This document shows, in pieces, positions 34,619 through 44,700 of a stretch of DNA of 64,000 nt. How positions within the stretch are numbered: the first letter of the stretch is position 1; each line of letters starts with the position of its first letter. The stretch is from a virus, in IMG/VR virus record IMGVR_UViG_3300007523_000008, positions 1 to 64,000 of that record; one strand, given 5' to 3'. The notes under the pieces are model-generated. The model did not search any database. It was not told where the DNA came from and saw only the letters and a program-made list of their open reading frames with translations. The position numbers and the translations under genes are program-made.

Positions 34619-36225
34619 TATGGACCGCCTCCATCGTAAATTAAATCAGCTATTAATGCTGAACCTACTAATTGTTCAGTGTATCCTTCCGGATCGACAT
34701 GAAGCTGTGCCTTTAATGGGTTCATACAGATTTGTCCTGACACGTCCAGTATTTCTACAGTCAGCTTAACTTTTTCATTTTTAATGATCGGAGTGTATGG
34801 AAATTCTATCGAAAATGAATCTAAGGCATAAATGGTATCTGAATACGGTTTCAAAGAAACGTTGGCAACGGCTATTGTGTTTATGTACTTTGGCGTGATT
34901 ATGATTGTTCCAAACATTGTTTTTGGTGTAAAGAATTTTGACTTGTATGTTCCACTATAAGTAGTCGCGGTGTTTTTATCCAATGAGCCGAGTAAAAACT
35001 TTTGGGTTGTTCCATTAGGCGATGTTGTTATGAAGAATGCTTCCAACTTATAGTTGGTCGATGAATACTGTATATTTGCCCAATTTACTGAGAATTCATA
35101 CATTGTATTCTTGAGCATTTTTATTGAATTACTGTTAAGAGCCGATCCATTATTAACGACTTCTATTGAGCCGGAGTATTCTAACAGTTTAGCATTCTCA
35201 ACCGAGCAGCTGTAGTATGTGTCCGGTTCTCTATCAAAGTTTTCAAATAATGCTGGTGATGTGTACCAGGCAGAACCGCTTTGATAGGTTGGAGCCACAT
35301 ATTGATAATCACGGCTTACTTCTCCCGTATTTTCTTTGAAAATGATATACAACGCCTCTGTTTCATTTGAATTTCCCGAAGAGTCCAGTGTGATGGAATC
35401 CATCATTATATCGGGTGTATGGGTGTATGTTAGACCAGGTGATGCGAACCAATACGACTGGACATGTGACAGAGAATAAAACTGTCCACCGTTCTGATAA
35501 TCGATATTCGTATTTTTAGTCAGAAGAAGTTCGTTAGCTTCTACCTTTCCGAGCGCTACACAAGTTGCAGTCTCCGGTGTATTTAGACTCTTCTTGAGCA
35601 CGCGGTACGAGTTTGGTACAGCTGAAAATTGTAAATTCTCAAGCGTAGCTGTAATAATTGAACACACCTTAGCGGAGGATGATAGTTCAGAAGTACCAAT
35701 TCTAGGAATATGAACCATATCAAAATTTCCCTGCTTGATGTTGGTTACATAGTATGAGGTGTCAGTTTCAAAATACGGAGACGATTCTTCGTAAATGTCT
35801 GAATCAAGTGTGACGTCTGATACATAGACTGGAGTTTCTAATTTTAAGACATTTGAAGAAATGACCGACTTCACCTTTGCTGAAAAGTCTCTGGCAATTA
35901 AACCACTGTGGACAGATTGTTTTCCTGACAAACCTGTGTAAAAGAGTGGTTCTATCTCCAGATTAAATAGTCTTATAGATGATCCGACCATCGATGAAGA
36001 AAATTCCGCACCAGACGAACGAACCAACGTATAGTCTATACTTGCAGGAAAATCCGTTATCTTTTCACCATGGTCGGGTGAAGTTGCAACGGTAAAGAAA
36101 CTTCCCGATACCAGTTGTGTGCTACACTTCGGACGGTGTGCGGTAGGGTGCGCTTTTGACTCCACCACAATTGATGGGGAATCAAAAAGACTACGAAGGG
36201 ACTTATTTTCAACTAAATTTGCCAT
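34618..36225 (-). CDS. Virion protein upstream of the giant fibre
   Basis: A 535-residue, beta-rich protein with no family I recognise. The N-terminus (MANLVENKSLRSLFDSPSIVVESKAHPTAHRP) is followed by repeated Ser/Tyr/Thr-rich beta segments. A carbohydrate-binding-like stretch around residues 330-460 has FENFDREPDTYYSCSVENAKLLEYSG, MYEFSVNWANIQYSS and YKSKFFTPKTMFGTIIITPKYI. The C-terminus (ELTVEILD-like VKLTVEILDVSGQ) is Ig-like. The stop overlaps the giant fibre start, so the two are probably made together; it may be the fibre base or hinge. The ATATTTATA motif is ~18 nt upstream. Confidence 0.75.
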   Translation of the reverse strand: MANLVENKSLRSLFDSPSIVVESKAHPTAHRPKCSTQLVSGSFFTVATSPDHGEKITDFPASIDYTLVRSSGAEFSSSMVGSSIRLFNLEIEPLFYTGLSGKQSVHSGLIARDFSAKVKSVISSNVLKLETPVYVSDVTLDSDIYEESSPYFETDTSYYVTNIKQGNFDMVHIPRIGTSELSSSAKVCSIITATLENLQFSAVPNSYRVLKKSLNTPETATCVALGKVEANELLLTKNTNIDYQNGGQFYSLSHVQSYWFASPGLTYTHTPDIMMDSITLDSSGNSNETEALYIIFKENTGEVSRDYQYVAPTYQSGSAWYTSPALFENFDREPDTYYSCSVENAKLLEYSGSIEVVNNGSALNSNSIKMLKNTMYEFSVNWANIQYSSTNYKLEAFFITTSPNGTTQKFLLGSLDKNTATTYSGTYKSKFFTPKTMFGTIIITPKYINTIAVANVSLKPYSDTIYALDSFSIEFPYTPIIKNEKVKLTVEILDVSGQICMNPLKAQLHVDPEGYTEQLVGSALIADLIYDGGGP

Positions 36226-36242
36226 AGTATATACTACTATGG

Positions 36243-36252
36243 TATAAATATA
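36243..36252 (-). promoter_or_regulatory. ATATTTATA motif before the 535-residue virion gene
   Basis: The coding strand reads CTATATTTATACCATAG in the 29-nt gap after the Mre11-Rad50 gene. Confidence 0.4.
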
Positions 36253-36254
36253 GT

Positions 36255-39200
36255 CTACTTCGTGTTATCTACCTTAGAGAAGCCGTTCTCTTTAGTTATC
36301 TCTAACTGTTTATCAACCATATCACGCATAGCGTCCAAATGGCTGATGACAATGATGAAATCAAAATTCTTCTTCATGAAATCAAAGAGTGCGTGAACCA
36401 TTGGAAAATTTGATGCGTCAAGGGCAGAAAATCCTTCGTCCACCACCATGAAATTAGGTCGTGGAAGATTACTGATGTTGATAAGGGCTACACGTAGAGC
36501 CAAAGCGGCCATGAATTTTTCCATGCCGGAACATAGTTCGAGTGGCCATTTTTTATCTTCGTAGTTGATATATACGTTAACATTTCTACCGTCAGTCTCA
36601 ATAGACATGCCGAATTCTACAATCTGTGTTAATATATTGTTAACTTCTGCCTCAATCTGTGGAATCACATCGGAAATAATTTGGTATGGAATTCCATTAC
36701 TACCAATCGACTGAGAATAATATTCGAAGGCTACAAACTCATTCTCTAAGAGTTCGATTTCTTCAATACGTGTCTTTATTGTCTGAATCTGGTCGGTTAT
36801 TGACGTTTTGCGAGCAAAGTCCTTTAGATACTGATCTTCAAGATTCTTCAATTTGACGCTATTATTGCTGAGGGTCTGTTTGTATTGTTTGACAACAAGT
36901 AGGTGTTTTTTATTATCTTCAACCACCTCTTTGGACTTTTCATACAACTCTATTCCTTCGACAAGCGTTCTATGTTTTACCGTAAATGAGTTTAGGTCGT
37001 TTGTAAGTGAACTAATCTTTAGTTCTTTTCTGGAAATGGTATTGGTGGAGACTGGTAACTTTTTCGATAGTTCGTCACGCTTGTGTTTCATTTCCAAGAA
37101 TCTATCATAATTTTTTAAAGCATTCTTAGAAGTTTCAATGTCGCCCTTCAACAACGTTGCAGTTTCTTTATCAGCAGTCAAACTGCCCCGAGTTGCTTTA
37201 GCATCCTTCACGAAAACATTATCCATGCAAAATCGACAGTTTGGGTCGTACTGATGCTCGTCAAGGTGCTCGAGCTTCTTGATTTTTTCTCTGACAAACG
37301 TTTTTAGAGCATCAAGTTCCCGCTCCTTTTGTTGGACATTGTTAGATAGTGAAACAAATTCGGAATACTTTTCATCTAACTTATGTATATTTAAACTTTC
37401 TAGAGCTTCTTTATCTTGCTGGTGAAGAACCTTTAAATCGATTACCTCAGTTTTAAGAGCCTCAATTTCTTCACTGGTTGCGGAAATCTTATTTTCAAGT
37501 TGTAATTTCTCCTCAATGTAATCATCTACATTGGTCGGAACATTGTCCAACGATATAATTTTTGCCGTCTCATCGGATATATCAACAAGGTCGCGAGATA
37601 TCTCAGACTTGAGATTATCGATGTTCGTCTTTTCCTCCGATATTTTGGCGCTCAGTGATTCATTCTCAAGAGCCATATCGGCAGAACGCTTTGTATTGTC
37701 TTCCTTGTTGTATGCTCTGACGGCGGCTCCGACTTCCTTTACCCGGTCTGACGCTATTAGAGCGAGCTTGTCGAAAATATTAAGTCCGATGAACTGAGAT
37801 AGCAACTCCTTTCTTTCAGACTGGCCGAGGTCGATGAATGAACCACCGTTTCCCTGTAGAGCCAACGTAGTTAAAATAAAATCGTCGTATGTTCCAAGAT
37901 AATCTCGAATGAGTTCGTTTGTACTACGACGAGCCTCAGCATTGAGAGGAATCTGTTCATCGTTTTCAATTTTATAAAAGTTTACCTTAACTGCGACATT
38001 ACCCTTCTTATCGCGAGACCCACTCCGTTCGATGAAATAATCAATTCCGTTAATTTCAAAGTTAAATTTACACTCAAAGGACATTTTTTCAGAGTTCATC
38101 ACTAGAGATGCTTTATATGCTCTAGCCGATTTGTCATAGATACAGAAGCTAAGAGCATCCATCAGCGACGATTTACCGCTCGCATTGGCGGCAAACAGTC
38201 CATATACATCTGTTAATTTTGTGAAGTCGATTACATTGTTCTCACCATAACTAAACATGTTTGAGAATTCAAACTTCTTCGGCTTCCAACGAATGTTTTT
38301 ACTTTGGTCATCTTTATTTAAGCCCTCATTCAAAGTTTTATTAATATCGACAACTGCATCAATTGTGGCCTGGTCAATTGTGGTATATTTGTCTTTTAAG
38401 AATTTTATAATCAATTCGTTTTGATAATCAACGTTGGTTATTTTTGTGAGGTTCGCCGAATTTTTATTGTTAAACTGTTTCTTAACATCATCAGAATCAA
38501 CCCGAATAAAAACCAAGTCGGTAATATCATACGACTTACGTATTTCGGTCACAACACGCTTAACCTCAGTCGGAACCGTTTTATCACAACGGATACGTAG
38601 CTTTGGCTTTGCGGGCATGTCCTTGATATCGGTGATGAGTTTTCCATCTCGGATGTCAATCGTATAATACCCGTAGTCATTTGGAACTTCGATGTGAATG
38701 TATTTTCTGGCATCTATATTCCACACCGTATAACCGTGTCCTTGTAAGAATTCGCCATGATTCTGCTGAAGCATGCTACCAGCGTAGTGAATAATCGGTT
38801 TCTCTTCTGCCGGATTGTATTCCTGTATATCTTGAATCAGATGAATATCACCAAGCATTGCAATATCGTGGCCATCGAATATAGATGGGACAATTGTTCG
38901 ATTACTAATCTGATAACCAATGTCGGTCATTGCTTCGTGAACTGGACCGTGAAATAGTGCAACCTTACAATCGAATTGGTTAGAAATACTTTTTACCACA
39001 GTTTTGATATTCAAATACTTTGTAGGGTCATCAAATACGCTCATGTTATTGAACAAAATATTCCCCGCTCCATACAACTTAGACTCTTTTAAATAAAATA
39101 ATTTACTATGATTTAAGTTATTTACGATTGGAGATAGACTGTCCATTCGAGAAGAGTTCGTGAGTAGACAGTCGTGGTTTCCAGCAATAACAATTGTTGG

Positions 39201-39461
39201 ACGGATATCCGCACAATTCTTTAAAAACTCACTGGCTAATTGAATTGCTTCTGGAGATAAATCTACCTTCGAGTGAAAAACGTCGCCCAAGTTTAAGATA
39301 AGAGTGTTCGTCGGTGTTTTTCTAAGACCGTCGTAAACCTTTTCAAATGCCTCACGATATTCATTATGTCGTTTGGTAAGCCGAATATGAACGTCGGCGA
39401 GATGGACTACACACTTAACTTTATCAAATCCTATATCTAATTTTTCGTAGGTATCTATCAT
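36255..39461 (-). CDS. Fused Mre11-Rad50 (SbcD-SbcC; gp47-gp46) recombination nuclease
   Basis: About 1068 residues from the ATG at 39461, which overlaps the upstream stop (ATGA); an ATG at 39497 would add 12. N-terminal half, Mre11 phosphoesterase: HLADVH (~20-25), LGDVFHSK (~58), AGNHD (~93), LFHGPVHE (~170) and LGDIHL (~204), the full set of metal ligands. C-terminal half, Rad50 ATPase: LFAANASGKSS (Walker A, ~422-432), a long coiled coil with zinc hook CRFC (~742-745), LELCSGMEKFMAALA (signature), FMVVDEGFSALD (Walker B, ~1004-1015) and ISHLD. In T4 these are separate proteins gp47 and gp46, which resect DNA ends and degrade host DNA. Here one chain carries both. It lies with primase and resolvase. 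Confidence 0.92.
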   Translation of the reverse strand: MIDTYEKLDIGFDKVKCVVHLADVHIRLTKRHNEYREAFEKVYDGLRKTPTNTLILNLGDVFHSKVDLSPEAIQLASEFLKNCADIRPTIVIAGNHDCLLTNSSRMDSLSPIVNNLNHSKLFYLKESKLYGAGNILFNNMSVFDDPTKYLNIKTVVKSISNQFDCKVALFHGPVHEAMTDIGYQISNRTIVPSIFDGHDIAMLGDIHLIQDIQEYNPAEEKPIIHYAGSMLQQNHGEFLQGHGYTVWNIDARKYIHIEVPNDYGYYTIDIRDGKLITDIKDMPAKPKLRIRCDKTVPTEVKRVVTEIRKSYDITDLVFIRVDSDDVKKQFNNKNSANLTKITNVDYQNELIIKFLKDKYTTIDQATIDAVVDINKTLNEGLNKDDQSKNIRWKPKKFEFSNMFSYGENNVIDFTKLTDVYGLFAANASGKSSLMDALSFCIYDKSARAYKASLVMNSEKMSFECKFNFEINGIDYFIERSGSRDKKGNVAVKVNFYKIENDEQIPLNAEARRSTNELIRDYLGTYDDFILTTLALQGNGGSFIDLGQSERKELLSQFIGLNIFDKLALIASDRVKEVGAAVRAYNKEDNTKRSADMALENESLSAKISEEKTNIDNLKSEISRDLVDISDETAKIISLDNVPTNVDDYIEEKLQLENKISATSEEIEALKTEVIDLKVLHQQDKEALESLNIHKLDEKYSEFVSLSNNVQQKERELDALKTFVREKIKKLEHLDEHQYDPNCRFCMDNVFVKDAKATRGSLTADKETATLLKGDIETSKNALKNYDRFLEMKHKRDELSKKLPVSTNTISRKELKISSLTNDLNSFTVKHRTLVEGIELYEKSKEVVEDNKKHLLVVKQYKQTLSNNSVKLKNLEDQYLKDFARKTSITDQIQTIKTRIEEIELLENEFVAFEYYSQSIGSNGIPYQIISDVIPQIEAEVNNILTQIVEFGMSIETDGRNVNVYINYEDKKWPLELCSGMEKFMAALALRVALINISNLPRPNFMVVDEGFSALDASNFPMVHALFDFMKKNFDFIIVISHLDAMRDMVDKQLEITKENGFSKVDNTK

Positions 39462-39823
39462 ATGTAATTTTTTGCGAAGCTCCGGGCCATCTTCCAACCC
39501 TCATTAGTTGGAACAAATCTGGCAATTGGAGACGCGGGCTTGTCGTTGTTTGAAAAGTGCGGGTTGAGTGGTGTTTGTTTTGAGAGTTTTTCGTAGTCGG
39601 ACTTTCTGTGCACCAACAACTTCGTCCCTTCATAGTTCGTGTAGTCTGGGTACTTTACTGACATTAAGATGAAGTCTCCACGAGTCTCACATTTTCCAAC
39701 AACAAAGTTGGATGGATTTGGTTTGGGCAACTGCTTTGGTTCGCAAGGTGCGAGGTCTCTATACCCATACCTAATAGGTTTAAAGTCGTAGGTTGATGAA
39801 CTGCCAAATAGTGATACGCCCAT
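39458..39823 (-). CDS. Small unrecognised protein coupled to Mre11-Rad50
   Basis: A 121-residue protein with a short Cys-containing N-terminal part (YGYRDLAPCEPKQLPKPNPSNFVVGKCETRGDFILMSVKYPDYTNYEGTKLLV), which looks like a small beta domain, and a C-terminal NDKPASPIARFVPTNEGWKMARSF. Its stop overlaps the start of the Mre11-Rad50 gene by four bases, so it is co-translated; it lies 10 nt after primase. A role in replication or recombination is plausible from place only. Confidence 0.7.
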   Translation of the reverse strand: MGVSLFGSSSTYDFKPIRYGYRDLAPCEPKQLPKPNPSNFVVGKCETRGDFILMSVKYPDYTNYEGTKLLVHRKSDYEKLSKQTPLNPHFSNNDKPASPIARFVPTNEGWKMARSFAKNYI

Positions 39824-39833
39824 GTTTATAATT

Positions 39834-40769
39834 TTAGATTTCCAATCTTAACCGCATTATGCCTGTAAAGTCAAGATAATCCGTTTCTTTAATGAGTTGT
39901 GTAATTTTCCGAAATCCCATAGACCCAGCATCTCCATTTCGAACTTCGACAAGTTTAAGTTTCAAACCAACCGACAATAAAAAGTCTGCGATATCTAAAG
40001 ATAATTTTACAGCGTCGGGGTCTAAAATAAGATTAACCTCAGTCTGATTCTCCACCAGAACCATTTTTAATTTTTTGCTCAAATATGTTCCGAATAGTGG
40101 GCTTACATTTCGCTTGACAGCAATCGCATCAAGTGGTCCTTCTACCAAACTGACTGGATAATTAAAATCTATCATGTTTTCGAATCCAACGACATCCTTA
40201 GACACATCACAGTTATCATATTTTAGATAAACGTCGTCGTAATAACTACGGCCGGTGAAGAAGTTTAATCGATTATTCTTATCATAAGAAGGAAAAATTA
40301 TTCTGTCCTTGAAGCGACCCACCGTGCAATAACCCAAATTGTATTTTATAACATCGTGGGCTGTTATGCCACGCTTGATAGCATATCGGACAGCTTGTTT
40401 ATACTCTCTCGTGTCATCTTTTATCGTGAGAGATCGAAAGTCGGGAGGTAAATCCAATATCACTTCACTGGCTTCTACGTTCTCAGTTGGTTGGTATACT
40501 TCTTCTTTGAGTCCAAGTTTATCCAATTCTCGAAAAACGATGTCTTCAACGTTCATCTTCTTAAATAAATAGCGGACACCTTTTCCTTTGTTATGACAGA
40601 CCCAACAGTGCCACGCATACGGCGAATCTAAACACACTTCAAGCTTCCGTTTTCGGTGATGACAAAACGGACAGAAATATTGTAGGTTATTACCTTTTCT
40701 TAACCTACCAGGTTCTTTTAACACTCTGTCCAAGAGGCCCGTAAGTTCAGATTGAACTAATAATGACAT
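39834..40769 (-). CDS. DNA primase (gp61/DnaG-like)
   Basis: A 311-residue primase from the ATG at 40769. N-terminal zinc ribbon: CPFCHHRKRK (Cys33, Cys36) and CWVCHNKGKG (Cys55, Cys58). A helicase/RNA-pol-like middle region has YAIKRGITAHDVIKYNLGYC and RFKDRIIFPSYDKNNRLNFFTGR, typical of DnaG/gp61-type primases. The Toprim core begins VSLVEGPLDAIAVKRN (the conserved Glu) and NLILDPDAVK (the Asp-x-Asp place). It would make RNA primers for the lagging strand, with a gp41-type helicase not in this window. Shorter than gp61 (342) but with all key motifs. Confidence 0.88.
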   Translation of the reverse strand: MSLLVQSELTGLLDRVLKEPGRLRKGNNLQYFCPFCHHRKRKLEVCLDSPYAWHCWVCHNKGKGVRYLFKKMNVEDIVFRELDKLGLKEEVYQPTENVEASEVILDLPPDFRSLTIKDDTREYKQAVRYAIKRGITAHDVIKYNLGYCTVGRFKDRIIFPSYDKNNRLNFFTGRSYYDDVYLKYDNCDVSKDVVGFENMIDFNYPVSLVEGPLDAIAVKRNVSPLFGTYLSKKLKMVLVENQTEVNLILDPDAVKLSLDIADFLLSVGLKLKLVEVRNGDAGSMGFRKITQLIKETDYLDFTGIMRLRLEI

Positions 40770-40772
40770 CAA

Positions 40773-40906
40773 TATAAGATACGTTATAACAAGTTCTCTG
40801 TCAACATATAATAAGGTGGCTGTTATAGTTCACGGCGTTAAACCGAAACTATATCACCACAATGTCACGGATTCCTCATAAACTCAACGCCAAAAGCGTT
40901 ATTGTC
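40773..40906. other. 134-nt gap between primase and resolvase genes
   Basis: No convincing coding frame. A short inverted repeat AACGC..GCGTT (about 40886-40900) follows the resolvase stop, too weak and without a T tract to be a sure terminator. Confidence 0.4.
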
Positions 40907-41413
40907 TCAAGGAATGGGGTTGTACAGTGATATGACTATCGAATCACGAACGTCTTCCATTCTTTTGTCTGGATTATTTTTCTTATTATAAACTGTCCAC
41001 GGGGTGAGGTCGTACATTTTATCCATCTTCATTTTTACAAATTCTTTTGGCTTGATTCCATCCAAACGAGCAGCACCCAAGACTTGCTTCCGTGCTGTCA
41101 TAGCTCCAACGAGATTTATTTTCTTTCCAAAAGCGTCTTCGAGAGCATATTCAAATATGGCATTCCACCGAGCAAGCATGACAACAACTGTCCGTGAAGA
41201 CGGCCCCGCAAAACCGCTTAAGGAGTCTTCTAAATTTATATTTTCAACAGTGTCTATGAGCGAATGGGCCTTCATCTTGTCAATGACAAGCTTTGCTTTT
41301 TCTCGATTCGGTTTAATATCGGATATATCGATAAAACCGGCATCCTTTATTTTCCCATCTTCCGAGAGCGCCCATCCGACTGTTGTAGTCGAAGCGTCAA
41401 ATCCTAGATTCAT
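40907..41413 (-). CDS. RuvC-like Holliday junction resolvase
   Basis: A 168-residue protein with an RNase-H fold. MNLGFDASTTTVGWALSEDG has the first Asp in the RuvC pattern (xGIDxSxxxxGxA); VENINLEDSLSGFAG gives the Glu-containing second strand; VGAMTARKQVLGAARLDGIKPKEFVKMKMDKM is the RuvC-like middle; and RMEDVRDSIVISLYN holds the terminal Asp-x-x-Asp-type acidic residues. It would resolve or trim branched DNA before packaging, a job done in T4 by the unrelated gp49. The closest type may be the poxvirus A22/phage RuvC group. Confidence 0.75.
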   Translation of the reverse strand: MNLGFDASTTTVGWALSEDGKIKDAGFIDISDIKPNREKAKLVIDKMKAHSLIDTVENINLEDSLSGFAGPSSRTVVVMLARWNAIFEYALEDAFGKKINLVGAMTARKQVLGAARLDGIKPKEFVKMKMDKMYDLTPWTVYNKKNNPDKRMEDVRDSIVISLYNPIP

Positions 41414-41416
41414 TTA

Positions 41417-41764
41417 TTATCCTTTATACTTCTCCGTCTTCAATTTGTAGTGTCTAGCAGCGTAATCCAGAGCGGCTGGCTGATATGATGTCACTCCGCG
41501 TTGAGCGAAAGTACGAAATTCTTTTTGAGCGGTATTTGGACTGTCTATCATGTTGGTTGCGGCCAAACCTGGCGTTCCAGCATTTTTAGCGCCTCTTCCA
41601 AAATCCTTCCCACCATTGTATCGGGACTCGATTGAACCACCTGCCGCATACGTTCCTGGACCAGCCTTGGTGGCTCCTTGACCGAAGCTTCCGCCTGCAC
41701 CATATTTCTGTTCGATTGATGTGGTGAGCGATGCTCTGTCAATTGGTTGTAGTGGGTCTGCCAT
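41417..41764 (-). CDS. Gly/Ala-rich small protein with internal duplication
   Basis: A 115-residue protein with two similar units: TSIEQKYGAGGSFGQGATKAGPG and GSIESRYNGGKDFGRGAKNAGTPG. A C-terminal basic segment follows (LDYAARHYKLKTEKYKG). AGGAGAA is a good ribosome site, and the ATATTTATA motif is ~20 nt upstream. The pattern suggests a small virion or decoration-type protein, but I do not recognise it. It is 3 nt from the resolvase gene. Confidence 0.7.
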   Translation of the reverse strand: MADPLQPIDRASLTTSIEQKYGAGGSFGQGATKAGPGTYAAGGSIESRYNGGKDFGRGAKNAGTPGLAATNMIDSPNTAQKEFRTFAQRGVTSYQPAALDYAARHYKLKTEKYKG

Positions 41765-41781
41765 GTGTTATTCTCCTATGA

Positions 41782-41792
41782 CTATAAATATA
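41782..41792 (-). promoter_or_regulatory. ATATTTATA motif before the Gly/Ala-rich gene
   Basis: The coding strand reads TTATATTTATAGTCATAGGAGAATAACACATG: motif, short leader with a strong ribosome site, start. The layout fits a promoter in the sense direction. Confidence 0.5.
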
Positions 41793-41795
41793 ATG

Positions 41796-44700
41796 TTATG
41801 TATCAAAACGGACAATTATATTCACCGGCCAATCAATCAAATTCTTAATTGGGTTGCCTAATTTTCCCACCATGAGGAGTTGGCCCGCGTTGTTGTATAG
41901 ACCAATGGTTGTGATATAAGGTGCCAGATAAGAACCAGTTGGGTCAAACGAAGACGATTCTATGTAACTTGAAAAATTAACATCAATGTCAGATTTCCTA
42001 TTTCCAGAATATACATCGATGTGATTTTTTATATCCTTGTAGTATCTCCTTGTTGAATCTGTGGTAATTAGAGTGGCTAATTTAGCTTCATTTAGAGTGT
42101 TGAGATAGTAATTTAAAAGGAGGGCCCCGTCGAGGATATCTATGATTCCGTTTCCGTCTATATCCATTATTCCTGTATCAATCAAATTGGATTTGATATA
42201 ATCGTAGATTCCTTCGGTTAGGATATCGTCGAATGTAGTAACCGCCGTTCCGGCAACTCCCGCCAAGGTTTCCAGATACAACACGTCCTCCGATTCTGTT
42301 TGGAGAATGTCATTATTCCACCAACTCTCATCCTTCAACGTATCTTGTTCCAAGACATATCCGTTATCATCCGTATCTGTGGCTGTGTAGAATCTCTGTT
42401 TATTTAAAAACCTTAAAATTAAATCAATGTCCTGCATGTCAAACACGCCGTCTTGGTTTACATCGAATACGGTTGGGTATTGTGCCAATGATGCTGGATT
42501 TGTAGAGTAATTAAATTCTGACGGCGACACATTGACTAAATATTCGTGTTCGTATATTGTGTGGGTTCCCTTATATTCTAGTGAGAAACCTCGGGACCCG
42601 GTACCAGTCATTATAGTTTGATAGTTGGCATCGTCGGATGTTATTACTATCTGTCCGTTTTTGTAGAAAACATTTCCTATCTTTGGATTTCTTTCGAGTC
42701 TCTCAATGTCGTAAACATAAGCAGCCCCATGGATACTAGCTGAAACCAATGAGCCGGACGCCTCAAAATAGTCGAGAGTTCCTGTGTCAACTGGGTAGTT
42801 AAAAATCGGGCTGCCGACCACCAAGAACATTGAGCCGGATGAAGCATCGGATAGCGCTGTCGAATAACCGTAGTTATAATATGGCATCTCTTTCTCCTTG
42901 ACGCGCTTTATAGTCTGTGCTAAATCCCAACCCATTTCTCCAACATTATAACTGTAAATAGATACCCTACCTAAAACAGTTGATTGGTCAGACGAACTTG
43001 TAGAATATGTTTGCCAGTTTTCTATATCAAAATTACCACCGCTAAACGAAGCTGTGTAACTGAGTTTATCCGCTGAGTACCCAACAGAAGCGTATCCGTT
43101 ACTCACTGAGACACTTCTGGCAAAATTGTTATTCAAAGTCACCGAACGGTCTCCGAATGTTTTGTCTCTCAACGCACAGTCATAAATTCCACACGATGTG
43201 TCTGTATCGAAACTGTAGAAATAAACTGCCCCCAAAGACTGGGTTACTTGGGCTCCAATGAAAGGTACAAATCCCTTGTCATATGGTGAGCAAATTGCTA
43301 AATGGTTCCCATCAATCGAAACGTTATATCCAAACCCATCTGTGTAAATTGGAACCTCCAAGAAATTGAATGGGTGGGTGGCATCTAAGTCAGAGTAATC
43401 TTCGTTGCTGGTAAAGGTCTTGTACAAATCCCAAGAAGCGGTTGGGCATGTATCCGTGGTATATGATGCGGTGAACAGTACAGCGTAACCCGAACCACTG
43501 GTTATGTGTGTGCCGACTAACAACCGACCGTCACTTATGGATACGGAATATCCAAATTGAGAATCTGCGACACTCGACGTGATGATAGTTTCAAGCTCCC
43601 AACTAAAATTTCCAGATACAAAATATGGTGCACCTTCTTCTCCATACACTTCGAATAAACTCCCCGATTCAGTAACTATGATCGAACAAGAACCGCTTTC
43701 AGATGAAATTTTTTGCCAGAACGATGAAGTTGGTATGCTCATACAACTACCACTACCATATTGCTTTTGTCTAAAAATGTAAACTGAGCCAGAATTCGAA
43801 TCGGCGCCTGGCGCTCCCACGGCTAAAATTCCCCTATCGTGCGCGGCGGATGCTCCAAATTGGTCCGACGACCCCGAACCTTCTAAAATATTTATAAGCC
43901 CCCAGTGGTCAGCTCCACCCTTGTATTTATCGTAAATATAAACCATTCCGGAACCAGACTGTTCAGAGATACACCCGTCTTCGGTTGGAGAACCAATCAC
44001 AACAAAATCATCCCTCACGGAGACCGCGTATCCAAATCCATCTTGATAGCTTGAAGTAAAGCCGGCGCGGTTGGAAATAAAAGGTGAACGAAACGTTTTA
44101 ATCAATCTATGACGACTCTCATTGGTATCGTATTTGTAGACATCGGCTCGGCCATTTTTAACGTAGGCTGATGTATTTGTGTCTGTTGGGGAGCCGACCA
44201 AAACATACTTATACCACGAAGACACAGAGTAACCAAATCTTTCATTTTCAGAATGGTATTCCGGTATACTTACCGACGCAGACCATGATCCCACACCTTC
44301 AACGTAGTCGATTAAACCGCCAGCGTTTTTGATTGTTTGAGCTTGAGCGTACGTGACTAGATTCTCCCTGTAATAAAACTCTCCCGAACCCGTGACCCAA
44401 TATGAAGCGGTCTCGCCGTTATACGGTAATAACACATCAGTCGTTGGAAAGAAACTACCACTGGAATATAGATTTGTAAATCCGTCATCGCGCACAACAA
44501 TACTTTCGTGTTGGTTACTATTATCCTCCAATCGGATTGTACCAGGAACTATTTTGTCGCCCCAGTAGTTTCGTGAAATCCGTCCAACCATAACTCTATC
44601 GTTGATTAGTCGGATTTCTTTTTCCTTAGTAATAGGATCTTCACCGACAAACTCAACACCGAATTGGTTCATCGGGTTATTAATGTTTCTATAGAACAGT

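Noticed and set aside
40886-40900. AACGC/GCGTT hairpin as a terminator after the resolvase gene
   Set aside because: Five-base stem without a T tract; too weak to call.
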